Program-made: the position numbers and the translations under genes | Notes under the pieces: generated by a model | The model's database searches: none | What the model was told of the DNA's origin: nothing | What the model saw: only the letters and a program-made list of their open reading frames with translations | Part shown: positions 1 to 11,503 of the stretch, piece after piece | Numbering within the stretch: the stretch's first letter is position 1 | How the letters are laid out: the number at the start of each line of letters is the position of its first letter | From: Acanthochromis polyacanthus | Taxonomy: Eukaryota; Chordata; Actinopteri; Pomacentridae | Assembly (NCBI RefSeq): GCF_021347895.1 | Contig: NC_067113.1 | Location: 618,844 to 682,843 of the forward strand | Direction: 5' to 3' | Length of the DNA: 64,000 nt

Positions 1-510
1 TCAATCAGGGCCATTCTGTCTTGCAAAGCACGGAGTTTGTCTTTAGTGGCTGGAGGATTTTCTTTCTGTTTAGTAAGAGTGTCTTAGATTCCGCTTACCC
101 TCTCCTCAACTTCCATAATGCAGTTCATGAGAGAGGAAAGTTTTTCTTCCACTGATGCTGTACTTTTCTTTATCAGCTTTAAGTCCTCCATGTCCACCGA
201 CATCTTTTGAAGCATATCGAAAAGGTTTTTGTTTGTAATACTTTGATTTGCTTTTGCTCCCTCCATATCTCAGCTCTTGTCCTGATTACTCATCTCTTCC
301 AGGTGGGCAGCGCGTGTGACAACTTTTCTTTGCTCTTCAAGGTTTTTCGATTTATTTTTCAGAGTTTTGACATTTCTTGATTTGCCCCAGCTTCTGTCCC
401 GTTTATTTCATCGATCCAAATAAGTAGCTGATGAGTTTGAAGGATAAATCATCAAGTGTGTGTTCAGCAAAAGACCCAAGCAGCCATCTTGATCGTGGTG
501 TCACGTGACC
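1..510 (-). pseudogene. LINE (L1/Tx1-like) 5' end and ORF1 fragment
   Basis: Read on the minus strand, a short open stretch (266 down to 84) encodes charged, heptad-like sequence: KNLFDMLQKMSVDMEDLKLI, then EEKLSSLMNCIMEVEERV. It ends in a stop, after which similar coiled-coil sequence continues (DKLRALQDRMALI) to the window edge. This looks like the N-terminal coiled coil of a non-LTR retrotransposon ORF1. Upstream, near 495, is an AAGATGGCTGC start-like context, typical of L1 5' ends. The family call is an inference from composition and context. Confidence 0.45.
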
Positions 511-987
511 ATCTGAATCTGACCTATTATTATTTAAATTGTGTAATTATAACTTTACATGTGAAATCTAAATAGTGTGCTGTTCTGTAAAGCCTTGTAA
601 TTCAGTATATTTTTCAAATATTTCCAATTCAGTGCAAGTAAGGGTTGCTTCACAATGTGGGTGTATTTAAACCGTGCAGAATCTATACTGTATTCAAAGA
701 ATAAAAAAAATATACATTAAATTTAAAAAAAATAAAAGTGTTGCACTTTCTAATAACACTGTCACATCCCTTTCCTCTGCAACCAAACAGTTTCATCACA
801 ACTTAGATTTTGCAAATTAGTGTTCACAGATATATAATCCTTATGAATAAATAATAAAATAATTATTGCACAGTTCTCTGCAAATTTGTTATTCACAGTA
901 TAACATCACTTTCTAATGATGTCAATATCTTTTTTTCCTCTACATTAGAGTAATTGCAAAGAAACATTGCCAACCCTAAAACATTAG
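511..987. other. AT-rich intergenic or intronic sequence, no feature seen
   Basis: A-rich runs near 700-735 and AT-rich sequence between the LINE fragment and the hAT-like transposase. Part may be the 3' non-coding end of the hAT element, but I could not identify its terminal repeat. Confidence 0.4.
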
Positions 988-3900
988 TTAACGCCTGAGC
1001 AGCGCACTGGTCTCTGCGACTTTGTTTATTACGGTATCATTGTCCAAAGACATGAGAATTTCTTTTTCAGTGCACATGAGCATGAATGCCTCCAACTTCT
1101 CCTGGGTCAAAGTGCTCCTCAGTCTGTTTTTTATGAATTTTAGTGTTGAAAAACTTCTCTCACAGGTTACTTGTGTGATGGACAGTGTTTAATAGCAACT
1201 TGTAGGCCAATCCAGTCACACGGTTGGCATCAGTTAGCAGATTGTACTGAAAGAGAATGAGATGAACACAAATGACACAGTTTTTACAGGAGGAACAAAC
1301 TTTGCTCTGCAGTTCAACATCCTGTTGTTCCATGGAAGGATCCTCCTCGCTTCCTTGTAGCATTTCACTAGCTGTCCTGACAGTGTAACCCTCCAGAGGG
1401 GACATCTTTAGTCTGTCCCACTGACTTCCAAGGCTGTAGAGTTCACTACATAATGTACCAACTGTAGCTCTATTGTCAAACTTAAGCAGACACTTGCTCA
1501 TTTCTTCCAGAGCTGAGCTGGGGAGTCTGTTTTCCCTCACATGAGCAAAGTTTCGAGGGTCAAGACAGGCCAAATCTGAGTTAAGTTTTGCATTGACAGA
1601 AAACCTTCTATGGATACTGTCTGTCAGTGTGTCCACAATGACATTGTGAACTTTGACCTTGAAGTCAGTATCAACTGATGCTAGCTGCTCATCTTCTGCA
1701 AGCTCTCCTGGCATTCGTTTCTTTTTCTGAACCTTCTCTCAGGAAGGGCAGTCTGCACTACCAGCTCACACTCTTCCTCCTCTTGCAACTTTCCATTAGC
1801 CCACTTCACAAACTCATCAGCTGCAAACTTAACTCCTTCAAAGTCCCTAGCACACTCCCTGAGACCCTCCTCTGCCCCTCAACCAGATGTTGAGCTGTGA
1901 TGATATTCATTGACCTTGTATGTAAGTATTTTGAAAGGGGGGATGTCTGCTCAAAAATGTGAAGGAAAATCTGAGCAGTGAGCACTGTCTCATACCTCAA
2001 AAGGCCTTCTATGAATCCCTTTGCCTCGGCCCGCACAGTTGCCTTTTGTGTTCTGTCATCTACATTGTTGTGTAGAGTCACAAGCACTTCAAGAAACAAG
2101 GCTCCTTGAGGATTCCCAAAGCACCCAAACACTTTACTTAGTGCCTGATCCTTAGCCCACCACCTGGTTGGTCCTATTGGCCAATCGTCTGTGATGCTTG
2201 TCCTGACTCATCTCTTCCCACCTCTGCATCCACTTGTATGACTGTCTTAGGAAAACTGCTATATCATTAAGAAGTGAAAACAGGGACGCACTTTCCACAA
2301 CACTGCCTGTTGTGTCAGCCAATACGAGATTCAAAAGATGCACATAACACCATATATGAATCTGATTGGGGGACTGCTCAGAGAGGAGTGTAGAAAACCC
2401 CTGATACTGTCCCTGCATATTGGATGCACCGTCTGTGGAGTTGCCCACACATGTGCCAATATCAATATTAAGCTCCAGTAGAACCTTTTTCAGGAGCTCT
2501 GTAAAATGCTGCCCTGTGGATGACTCACAGTCCATCATAGCAATCAGTGTTTCATAAATGACATCAGTTACATATCTTAGGATGATGGCGCACTGGTCTT
2601 TGCTGTTGATGTCTTGTGTGGTGTCAATTTGGACTGAAAACATGCCAGCTTGTCTGACTTCTTCGGCTATAATCTCCTTTATCAGTTGGCTGATGACATT
2701 CACAACTTTATTGAATGTGACTTTTGACAGCAGTGTAACCAGAGACCCTCTGCCTTTTGCACCAGTTTCATGCTGCTTCTTGCTGTTTTCTATGCAAGTG
2801 TTTACATGCTGTTGTAGGCAAATGTCATATCTACTCAAAAGTCGAATCAACTCTAAGACATTACCATGATGAACAGAATGTTTTCTAGGCTGTAACCTTC
2901 CTCCTCTTTATCTCCCCTGTAGCTAAAGCCACATTTGCTGATAACTTTAATAACATCCACTATGCGCTCCATCACCTGATGCTTCTGTAATGTTGCACTG
3001 CACACAATGACATTTGGTTGCCAGTCAACAGACTTTTTACATCTGCCTTTTGTACATTCAGAAAGTAAGGATCTGCACTATCTCTGTTTCTTACTTTTTT
3101 CCTGTTCCACTATTCTTTGGTGAATGTGTTTCCTTCCTTTATGAAAGGGCCATCACTAACCACAGGTGCAAATGCCAGACAAACAGAACAGTACAGAGAC
3201 TGATTTTTTTCACAGTAAGTCAGCCACTTGGGGTTGGTTCCATCTTTGCTATGGTAAACTTTTGGTATAGCATTGTTAGGGGTTTGACGAGGGTGATAAG
3301 AAAAAAAATGCATATATATCCTGTGACTGAGGGCGACCAAAGTAATCAAAGCTAACAACAGACTCATCTTCATCTGTCTCATTTCTGACTTGTGGGTCAG
3401 GTTCTGCTGCTGAGCTGCTCCCTCTGTTATCAGTCCCTGAGTAGACTCTGCTCTCCCTTTCACATTTTCTCCACTTTCCCTAGACTCGCCTGCACCTGTA
3501 TCACAATAAAAATAATTATCTGTACACGCATTTTGACTGAACCAATTAAGATATTTTCAGTGGTAAAATATGCAGGCTTATTACATATTACTTTATCCTA
3601 TTCCTTTTCAATTGTGGGCTTTGTGTATTTACTCTCTTACGTTTAATGATAAAAAATAAAACAGGTCACTGCTATTTTTTGGGCATAGAAGGTGGTTATA
3701 TTGTAACTAATGCTTGCTTTTTCACACACTCTGTTACAACAGCTCACCTTTTCCTTCCACACTGACAGGAGCAATCCCCTCATCAATGCTGGCTCCTAGC
3801 TTTGCTTCTGACACTAAATCACATTTTAAAAATGCTCATAATTCTCTGCAAAAATCTCCCCTTTTTACAAAGCCTTCTGATCAGTTCAGGTCGGTTTCAT

Positions 3901-4445
3901 AAATGTAGTGCTGAATCATCTCATAGCTTCTCAAGGCACTTCACTTACAGGTCTACACCATACTTTTCATTGTATTAATGCTAATAATATTCACTCAATG
4001 AGCAATCCTACCTGCCCACTCTGGACTTGTGGCTCATGGCTGCTGCTTGGTGTTGGACCTTTCTTCTGACTCTGAGGAGCTACAAGACAAAGTTTCCCAA
4101 TTATGTGGCATCGCATCATGCTATTATTTAAATTATATAGCATTATGTTATGCACCACAATGCACAGTTCAACATCTTGCTGTGCCCGTTTCATCGTCCT
4201 CATTTGTCGTTTCGTTTTAGTAAAAAAGTTGCCAATTTTGGCACATGTGGCTGTGTCTGTTTCCAGAGCTTTCCTCTTTTAAATTTGTGCCTTCGCTGCA
4301 CCACCTTTGCTCTTTCTACTCTCCATCTTTAAAAACACCTCTCACTGCGTGCACAGGCGTATTAGGTCATGGTGCGGATGCAAAATAGAAAAAAGAAAAG
4401 AAAAGCAGCAGGCAGTGGAGCCGGCCCAGGGACAGCGGTTGCAGC
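988..4445 (-). pseudogene. hAT transposase pseudogene, ZMYM1-like with TTF-type zinc finger
   Basis: In coding order on the minus strand: 3463-3110 has a TTF-type zinc-finger-like segment (WLTYCEKNQSLYCSVCLAF). 2850-2152 has the catalytic core, with FSVQIDTTQDINSKDQCAI (first Asp) and GNSTDGASNMQGQYQG (second Asp). 2132-1806 and 1714-1160 continue the insertion domain. 1175-988 carries the C-terminal hAT dimerisation region (ERSFSTLKFIKNRLRSTLTQ). The arrangement matches the hAT-derived ZMYM1/DUF4371 group. A one-base shift near 1180 throws the frame off just before ERSFS, and further breaks lie near 2140, 1720-1800 and 2850-3110. A CCTGGGCCGGCTCC motif (minus strand, near 4422-4435) resembles hAT ends. 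Non-functional. Confidence 0.75.
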
Positions 4446-4619
4446 ATAAGTGATCAACCCAGTGCCATGACTGAACACCGGCCCCCCAAAATAAATAAAT
4501 AAATAAAATAGAAAATACATATCTATTTAAAAAAATGTGAACACTGGCCCTTGTGGCCCAAACATCAGACCCGCCCGTCGGGAATTGTCCCGGTCCTCCC
4601 GATTAGCCACTCCGGGCCT

Positions 4620-4775
4620 GCCTGTAGTTGTTTTGTGTATTTGTGTAGTCATTTTGTATTTTTTGTGGCCATTATGGTCTTTTTGGCCATTTTATGTCTC
4701 TTTGGAGTTGTTCTGTGTATCTTTCTGGTCATTTTGTGTCTTTCTGGTCATTTTCCATCTCATTGTGGTCATTTC
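4620..4775. repeat. Minisatellite, about 20-23 bp units
   Basis: Degenerate tandem units of the form GTCATTTTGTGTCTTTCTG, repeated about seven times with variation (GTGGCCATTATGGTCTTTTTG, GTCATTTTCCATCTCATTG). Confidence 0.6.
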
Positions 4776-4857
4776 TTTTCTATAGTACAACTCTTCTGTG
4801 CAACAGCACATCAGGTCACACACTGTATTTTGTAAACACTTGTAGAGTCAGCTTTGT

Positions 4858-4960
4858 AATAATAATAATAATACTAATAACTATTTATGTAGCACTTTCA
4901 AATCAAAGTGCTTTACAGAGCAAGCAACAGATAAAATACAATAAAATGATAACAGATAAA
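4858..4960 (+). repeat. Retroelement 3' tail (AAT)n with GCACTTT...AAAGTGCTTTACA
   Basis: An (AATAAT)n run is followed by TTTATGTAGCACTTTCAAA and CAAAGTGCTTTACAGAG. This dyad is seen at the 3' ends of many fish SINE/LINE copies. Only a short tail is recognisable. Confidence 0.4.
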
Positions 4961-6600
4961 AACAATGGCTACTGTGCCAAACAGACAGGGTCATTTTGAA
5001 GGGAGAGCTGCATGCATACAGGTTCAGGTGTATTCAGCTTAATATGCTGCATTTCAAAGTCAGAATTTATTGTTAATCTTGCACCTGCATTAGATTCATT
5101 TGAGACCAAGTAGACTTTAATGAAACCAGATTAAAGAGATGAAGTGTTTTGAATGCGTAGTGTGGTGGTGCTTGGTTTACCTCAGATTCTTGTGACATCC
5201 AACCAGCGTTATCAGTCCATTATCACTGCACATCATTTCCATACATATGCGATAGTTGGGACCTCCTCCACCTTCTAGTTGGATCAATAGGCTCATTATC
5301 AACTATTCTAATCAGCGATAAACCAAAAATAACTGTGATGAAGCGATATCTTGCGGTTGTGTGCTGAACAAAATACCTAGTGTATTTTAACACAAACCAT
5401 AATCCTTTGCTAAACCTAACCATGTAGTTTTGGTGCCTAAACTTAACCAAACACAGAATGATAAACAGTGAGTGGAAGCGAAAATGCAAGTAAGACTCCT
5501 GCGTGAAACCTGGCTGGCTGAGCTGTGACTCTCCCACCATTAAATGACGTAATAATAGATAGCCTACTAAGCCTTCTGGCAGGTGGAGGGGTCCTCTCTG
5601 CCCACACACATGAGGGAAAATGTGCACTGATAAAGGCTGTTGAATGATGTAACATCTACATCGGATGCAAGATCACAATTCTGAGAGAATGTATGTGGCA
5701 TTGCTTTAAGCTTTACCTTTTTGGCTGTCAGACCATCAGCATCCTGTGATTAACTGCAGCTCGCTATGAACATCTTTTAGGTGTGAGTCAGGCTGTAATG
5801 GATAGGAGCAAGGTCCATACAGTCACCTACCAAGTATGTTTTTAAAGTGTCTGCCATTTTCCTGACAATTTCAGAGAACGACAAACCATCTGGTATGTCA
5901 GGGTAGTGGTTGTGCAGAGCTTGAAGAGAAATGCTGCCAACATCCAGTGCATGGATGAGTCTCTCTGGAAAGATATTCTGTAGTTTATGTCTATGTGGGG
6001 AGGAGTGTATGATGGTTTGTGTTTAAATGTGAATTGTACCTGTGAGGGCTGTCAACACTGCAGATGTTGTTGTTGTTGCATGTATGGCTGTGAGAGAAAG
6101 AGGAAGACAAATAAATGTGTGTGAATGATGTTTGCAGAGTTTTCAAGGCCAAAAATGTACTTCTCAACTTAAAACTCAGTTTATTAGACACATTCTGCTA
6201 CACAGCTGTCAGTATAAATATGTTTCCCAGACGCTTATGGCCTTTTCTCACTGCAGTCCTGTTCTGTATAAAAGCCACAGTGCTGACCCCACTGTGACCT
6301 CCGGAAGTAATTAGCATTCTGCCATGGCCTCTCCTGGCCTCTTCTTCACCCTAGGATGTGATTGACGTGAAGTTAATGACCTCCCAGTTACTGCAAAGCC
6401 TCAGTGCACTCTGTCCTAACTTCCTTTCTGTGTTAAAGAAAGGGTAGGGTTGGACTTTATGTCGAGCCCCATTTTGGCCCATAGCAACTAGTGGATAATA
6501 CACACACATGCAGAGCATGTTGTGTCCATTCAGCCCTTTACCCTTATGTGAAAGTTAATGCCAGATTCTTTCAGTACACTTTTCCCTTGCCACCGTCCAA
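4961..6600. other. Gene-free stretch, nothing recognised
   Basis: Short open frames on both strands, none with recognisable protein similarity or splice-supported continuity. No repeat family was recognised apart from a short (TTG)n run near 6067-6078. Confidence 0.4.
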
Positions 6601-6604
6601 ATCA

Positions 6605-6606
<2 letters not shown>

Positions 6607-6677
<71 letters not shown>

Positions 6678-6957
6678 TGTAGGTGCCCAGGTTCTGGCTA
6701 TACTTGTGGGGACCAAATGTCCCCACAACCATAGGAAAACCAAAAAACATGTCATTTGTGGGGACCTCATTTGGGTCCCCACAAATGGAAACAGTGTTTT
6801 CTTGGCCATGTTGTTGTTACTGAAAAAAGTAAAAGTGCAAAAACGTTTCTTTAGGGTTAGGCATTGTTTTGGTCTGGGTTAGGGTTAGGGGTTAGATATG
6901 AATGGGAGTCAATGGTATGTCCCCACAATGATAGCAAGACACACACACATGTGTGTG

Positions 6958-7035
<78 letters not shown>

Positions 7036-7340
7036 TGTAGGTGCCCAGGTTCTGGCTATACTTGTGGGGACCAAATGTCCCCACAACCATAGGAAAACCA
7101 AAAAACATGTCATTTGTGGGGACCTCATTTGGGTCCCCACAAATGGAAACAGTGTTTTCTTGGCCATGTTGTTGTTACTGAAAAAAGTAAAAGTGCAAAA
7201 ACGTTTCTTTAGGGTTAGGCATTGTTTTGGTCTGGGTTAGGGTTAGGGGTTAGATATGAATGGGAGTCAATGGTATGTCCCCACAATGATAGCAAGACAC
7301 ACACACATGTGTGTGTAGGTGTGTGTGTGTGTGTGCGTTT
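6607..7340 (+). repeat. Tandem duplication (period 358 bp) of a (GT)n-flanked TTAGGG module
   Basis: Two nearly identical units of 358 bp: AGGTGCCCAGGTTCTGG occurs at 6681 and again at 7039. Each contains a long (GT)n run, two short GGGGACC/GGTCCCC dyads (such as TGTGGGGACC...GGTCCCCACA), and TTAGGGTTAGGGGTTAG telomere-like motifs, ending in another GT run. Related divergent copies occur at 7690-8100 and, inverted, at 11155-11435. Confidence 0.9.
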
Positions 7341-7697
7341 GTGTGGTGCTAGGCCGTCTGCAGTCCTGGCTAACCCTACCAGTGTGGTTAGCAGGTCTTC
7401 ATTCATTCAGGTTCTGTCTTCTTGTCCTGGATGGTCCAACTGGGTCTGCTTGCAGAAATCTGAAGATGACTCTCAGAGAAAATGAAAAATAGCTCTTTGG
7501 AAGGCTTCAGGCAAACATTCTGTCTGCTGAGAGGGTGAAAAAACCTCTGCAATTAACATCTCTGATAGGGCTTCTCTTTTGGATAGAAACTGGGTAGAAT
7601 CTTTCTGTAGCAGAATTGCGTCCCAGCTGGCTATGTCATAACCAACTTTTGGGTGACATTGGACGTGATTGGACATGAGACATTGCACATATTTCAA

Positions 7698-7698
<1 letters not shown>

Positions 7699-7774
<76 letters not shown>

Positions 7775-8058
7775 TGTTTGTACTTCTATCTTAGTGAGGA
7801 CATCCATAGGCGTAATGCATTTCCTAGAGCCTTACCCTAACCTTAACCATCACAACTGATCGCCTAACCCTAATCCTTACCCTAACCCTAACCAAACCTC
7901 AATTCATACCTGTTCTCTAAAAACAAGTCTTCACCCTCAAACATGGTTGTTTCAAAGTGAGGACCGGCCAAAATGTCCTCACTTTGTAAAAATGTCCTCA
8001 CTTTGATAGTTAAATGCAGAAAATGGTACTCACCATGTAGCAAGTACAAGAACACACA

Positions 8059-8135
<77 letters not shown>
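7699..8135 (-). repeat. Divergent copy of the CA-flanked telomere-like module
   Basis: A compound (GT)n(TA)n(CA)n microsatellite at 7699-7770 and (AC)n(AT)n at 8053-8132 bracket sequence with CCCTAACCTTAACC repeats and paired GAGGACA/TGTCCTC dyads. The core is the reverse orientation of the 6.6-kb units, strongly diverged. Confidence 0.7.
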
Positions 8136-10751
8136 AAAGATGTAGAAAACTGATCGAACAAAGACACTCAACCAGCATATTGAAGGACAAACCAGGAAAA
8201 ATAAACAGAAAACAAACAATACAACAAGTGCTGAAGAATGCTGAAGAGGAGTGGCAGGCATCCCTTTAAAATTTCAGGCAGTCAAAGATAATCAATCATA
8301 TTGACTTCTACCAAGCTCTGAATGTTGGCATCTTTCCTTCCATTATTGTTTCATTCCATTATTGTGCATTATTGATGCCATTGGTGTGTACTAAGAGCTG
8401 CACACATTTATGCATAGAACAACAGGAGTGACTTATTGAATTACTTCTAATCATTAATGATTCTCAAGATCTTACATCAAATGACACTGGGTACTTTTTG
8501 TCATCCCAGACCAGTGAAGTGTCACACACAGAGTTGTAGCTCTAATCACTGCAGTGAAATCATTTTTCTTGCAGCAGCCGACCTCAGGTGGAGTCCTGTG
8601 GGGATAGTTTTATTTCACTGTTGCGGCTTGTGGTCACAGTTGAATATCATCACACACGGACAGAATTTTCACAGATTAGGATGTCATATATACATTAGGT
8701 AAAGTAGTTATTTGGACAGTTTGATAAGCTTGAAATTAGTTTAGATGTAGTTGTTTATTAGTTGTATCACCTGTAGCGTACCTACTAATGTAGTTAATGC
8801 AGGAAATGTGAATATTTCAGTAAACCTCAACTTTGTCCCCATATCACCTACAGATGTGATTTTTGGATAGGTGATACAGTCCTCCTTTTTGTTGGTATGC
8901 ACAAACACACAAAACAGATATTAGAATACAGTTACTGAGTCCTGTTTGCAGGGGAGGTTAGGGTGTCTGCATTCCAAAGGAGGGGGTCCAAAATGAACAA
9001 AGTGGGGTGCAACTCCATGAGAGTCACTGTGTCTTTAAGCTTGTGGTCTTCCAGAATGTTAATGTCCTGTATGAAGCATCATCCCTCCATAGGAGGTCTG
9101 AGATTCACACTCATACTGTAAGGAAATTTTCCTACCTTTATTAATCCCCAGAGGGAAATTCTGTTTTTCACATATGCCCCCATTTGAGGGGGTCAGAGCA
9201 CAGGGCTTGCCATGGTACGATGCCCCTGGAATGGGAAGAATTGCAGAATGGTGAGGTTGATCACAACAGTCTCCTGCTGTAATTCACCTCTGACACTAAT
9301 GGAGTTTTTTTCTTTCTGAGAACGGGAGGTTCCCCATCCTGTGTAATGTCCAAGATGGCAGTTTTATGTGAAGTCTTGTTCCAGAACCTAAACAAAAAGG
9401 ATTTGTTATCTGGTTTGACCTCTTCCTTGGCATTCCAAAGAAAGCCAAACTGTGTCCGCTACGCACTGAATGTACTGTCAAATCCTGCTAGTACTGTGGG
9501 TATGTCTGATTGATTGAATGCTATCACTTTCATGGCTGATGAAGCAGCAATGTTCCATGTCCTGTTGGAAAACCCTTCATGATAAGATGGACATCTACAG
9601 TTTAAGAGCACCACAAGTATACTGACTTATTAGCGGTTTCTGGTTTGAATGTGCCAAAGATGTGCAGACAGTTTTCACTGAATCCACTTAGAAATACGGT
9701 GATGCTTAATCAAATTCTATCGAGACTTTTTTCTCTATCAAAGCGGAAATTTTGGGCCTTTATTTGTAACTTATATTGTAGATAATGTCAGTTACAAATA
9801 ATGTAAGCCACACTTAATAACAATATGTTCCAAGTCTGTAAAACATCCTCATACAATTTGAATTAGAGCATTGCAGCTAGTTTCTGTAGATAATTCTCGG
9901 GTTGTTAGCAGTCTGCTGTCATTTCACAACTCAATGGGTGCATTACTGTCTGTGATATTACTGTCGATCCATTACTAGTCAGTGCTATCGGTAGCTCTCT
10001 CTTAATGTTTAGAGATGTTCATCATGGTGATGATAGTGTCAGTGTCCATTCATATCAGCAGGCAGCAGTTTCTTGTATTCTTCTCTTTTTAAGATTCAGG
10101 CTGTTACCAGTTGAGGATCGCCTCAGTAGCACAGAGTTTGTTTGTCGGTTGTGTGTCTGTAATATCACTGTTGGTCCCCTTCAGTCGGAGATGGTCCCTG
10201 TAGCTTTTAATTAGCTGGTGGACAGCAGAACAAGCCTCTGATTGGAGCAACACTAATCAGCACTTCACACTTCTCCTGCTCTCATTACTGGTAATGAGCC
10301 AATCTACTGAACCCAGCGAGGGGCAGCCGACTCAGTCAATTGGAGGCCCGTTTGTTCAAATAAACATAGGCATGGTGGAAGAGCATGGCAGAGGACATGG
10401 CACAGGCTGTGGGCATTATGAAATATGAATGGACTTAGACATGGACAGAAAAAGGAATTAACTCTAATTTGATAATTTGATTACCTTAATTGCTTTTCCG
10501 TTGTAGAGATGATGTTAATATTTAAGACAGATTGGTTGTGGCTGCTGAATGTGCATGTATTTCTATGTACAGGTACTGGTTGTGTATGTTGGCAGAGTCT
10601 GAATGGCACATACTACCATTCATAGGGAATATGCTTTTCAGCCATGCTATTTGAAGCGCCTGCACTTGGCAACTTTTGGCTTTGTTTAATAAGAAATATA
10701 GTACTAGACTTGTTTGCTATGAATGTGTTGGTTTTTGCTGTGTTTGTCTTC
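8136..10751. other. Gene-free stretch, probably tmtc1 intron
   Basis: No coding similarity seen. Around 9130-9165 a motif of the type TTTATTAATCCCCAGAGGGA resembles the end of a Rex1/CR1-type LINE in reverse. I searched by eye for a further tmtc1 exon with DUF1736-type sequence and saw none. Confidence 0.4.
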
Positions 10752-10802
10752 ATCTCTCTCTCTCTCTCTCTGTCTCTCTCTGTCTCTCTCTCTCTCTCTC
10801 TA
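10752..10802 (+). repeat. (TC)n microsatellite acting as polypyrimidine tract
   Basis: About 50 bp of CTCTCT with scattered TGTC interruptions directly adjoin the ACAG acceptor of exon A. Confidence 0.85.
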
Positions 10803-10805
10803 CAG

Positions 10806-10927
10806 AGGCAAGACAGCAGAGAGGTGTTGGTGGGAATGTTGTTTCTGGTGTTTCCCTTCATTCCTGCCAGTAACCTCTTCTTCAGGGTGGGATTTGTTGT
10901 GGCCGAGAGGGTTCTCTACATGCCGAG
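10806..10927 (+). CDS. tmtc1: tmtc1 exon A (membrane segment)
   Basis: 122 bp, starting in phase 0 with AGG CAA GAC and ending on two bases of a split Ser codon (AG|T). It encodes [10 protein letters not shown], a hydrophobic stretch [15 protein letters not shown], then [14 protein letters not shown]. The stretch is a late transmembrane segment of the N-terminal multi-pass domain, and the [15 protein letters not shown] block is highly conserved in TMTC proteins. The donor is GAG|GTGAGT. The acceptor CTCTACAG is preceded by a (TC)n microsatellite that serves as the polypyrimidine tract. No preceding exon was recognised in 1-10805. Confidence 0.92.
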
Positions 10928-11083
10928 GTGAGTGTTAGGTGGGACAGGTGGGCATCTACTTCTATGTGACTACACAGACTGGTGAAAAAATAATGGCAAG
11001 AGCTCTACTTTATATTATCAACACAAAGAATAGTCATTTATTCAGAGTAGCATGCGTCTTTGGCCAGTCAGATACCTACCTCA

Positions 11084-11161
<78 letters not shown>

Positions 11162-11435
11162 TGTGTTTTTCTATCATTGTGGGGATCTACCATTGACTCC
11201 CATTCATATCTAACCCCTAACCCTTACCCTAACCCTAACCTTAACCCAGTCCAAAACAATGCCTAACCCTAAAGAAGCGTTTTTACACTTTTACTTTTTT
11301 CAGTAACAACAACATGGCCAAGAAAACACTGTTTAAACTTGTGGGGACCGAAATGAGGTCCCCACAAGTGACATTGTTTTCGGTTTTCCTACAGCTGTGG
11401 GGACATTTGGTCCCCACAAGTATAGCCAGCACCTG

Positions 11436-11503
<68 letters not shown>

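Noticed and set aside
6855..6895. TTAGGG repeats as a chromosome end or fusion point
   Set aside because: Only a few units, embedded in a dispersed module with other fixed sequence and present several times in both orientations.
6491..7406. Open frames of repeated Val-Cys or His-Thr across (GT)n/(CA)n tracts (also at 7.5-8.3, 11.0-11.6 and 62.8-63.0 kb)
   Set aside because: Translations of dinucleotide or tetranucleotide repeats with no stop codons; not genes.
1..10805. Upstream tmtc1 exon (DUF1736 region)
   Set aside because: I looked for the expected conserved membrane-loop sequence flanked by splice sites and found none; upstream exons are probably outside the window.
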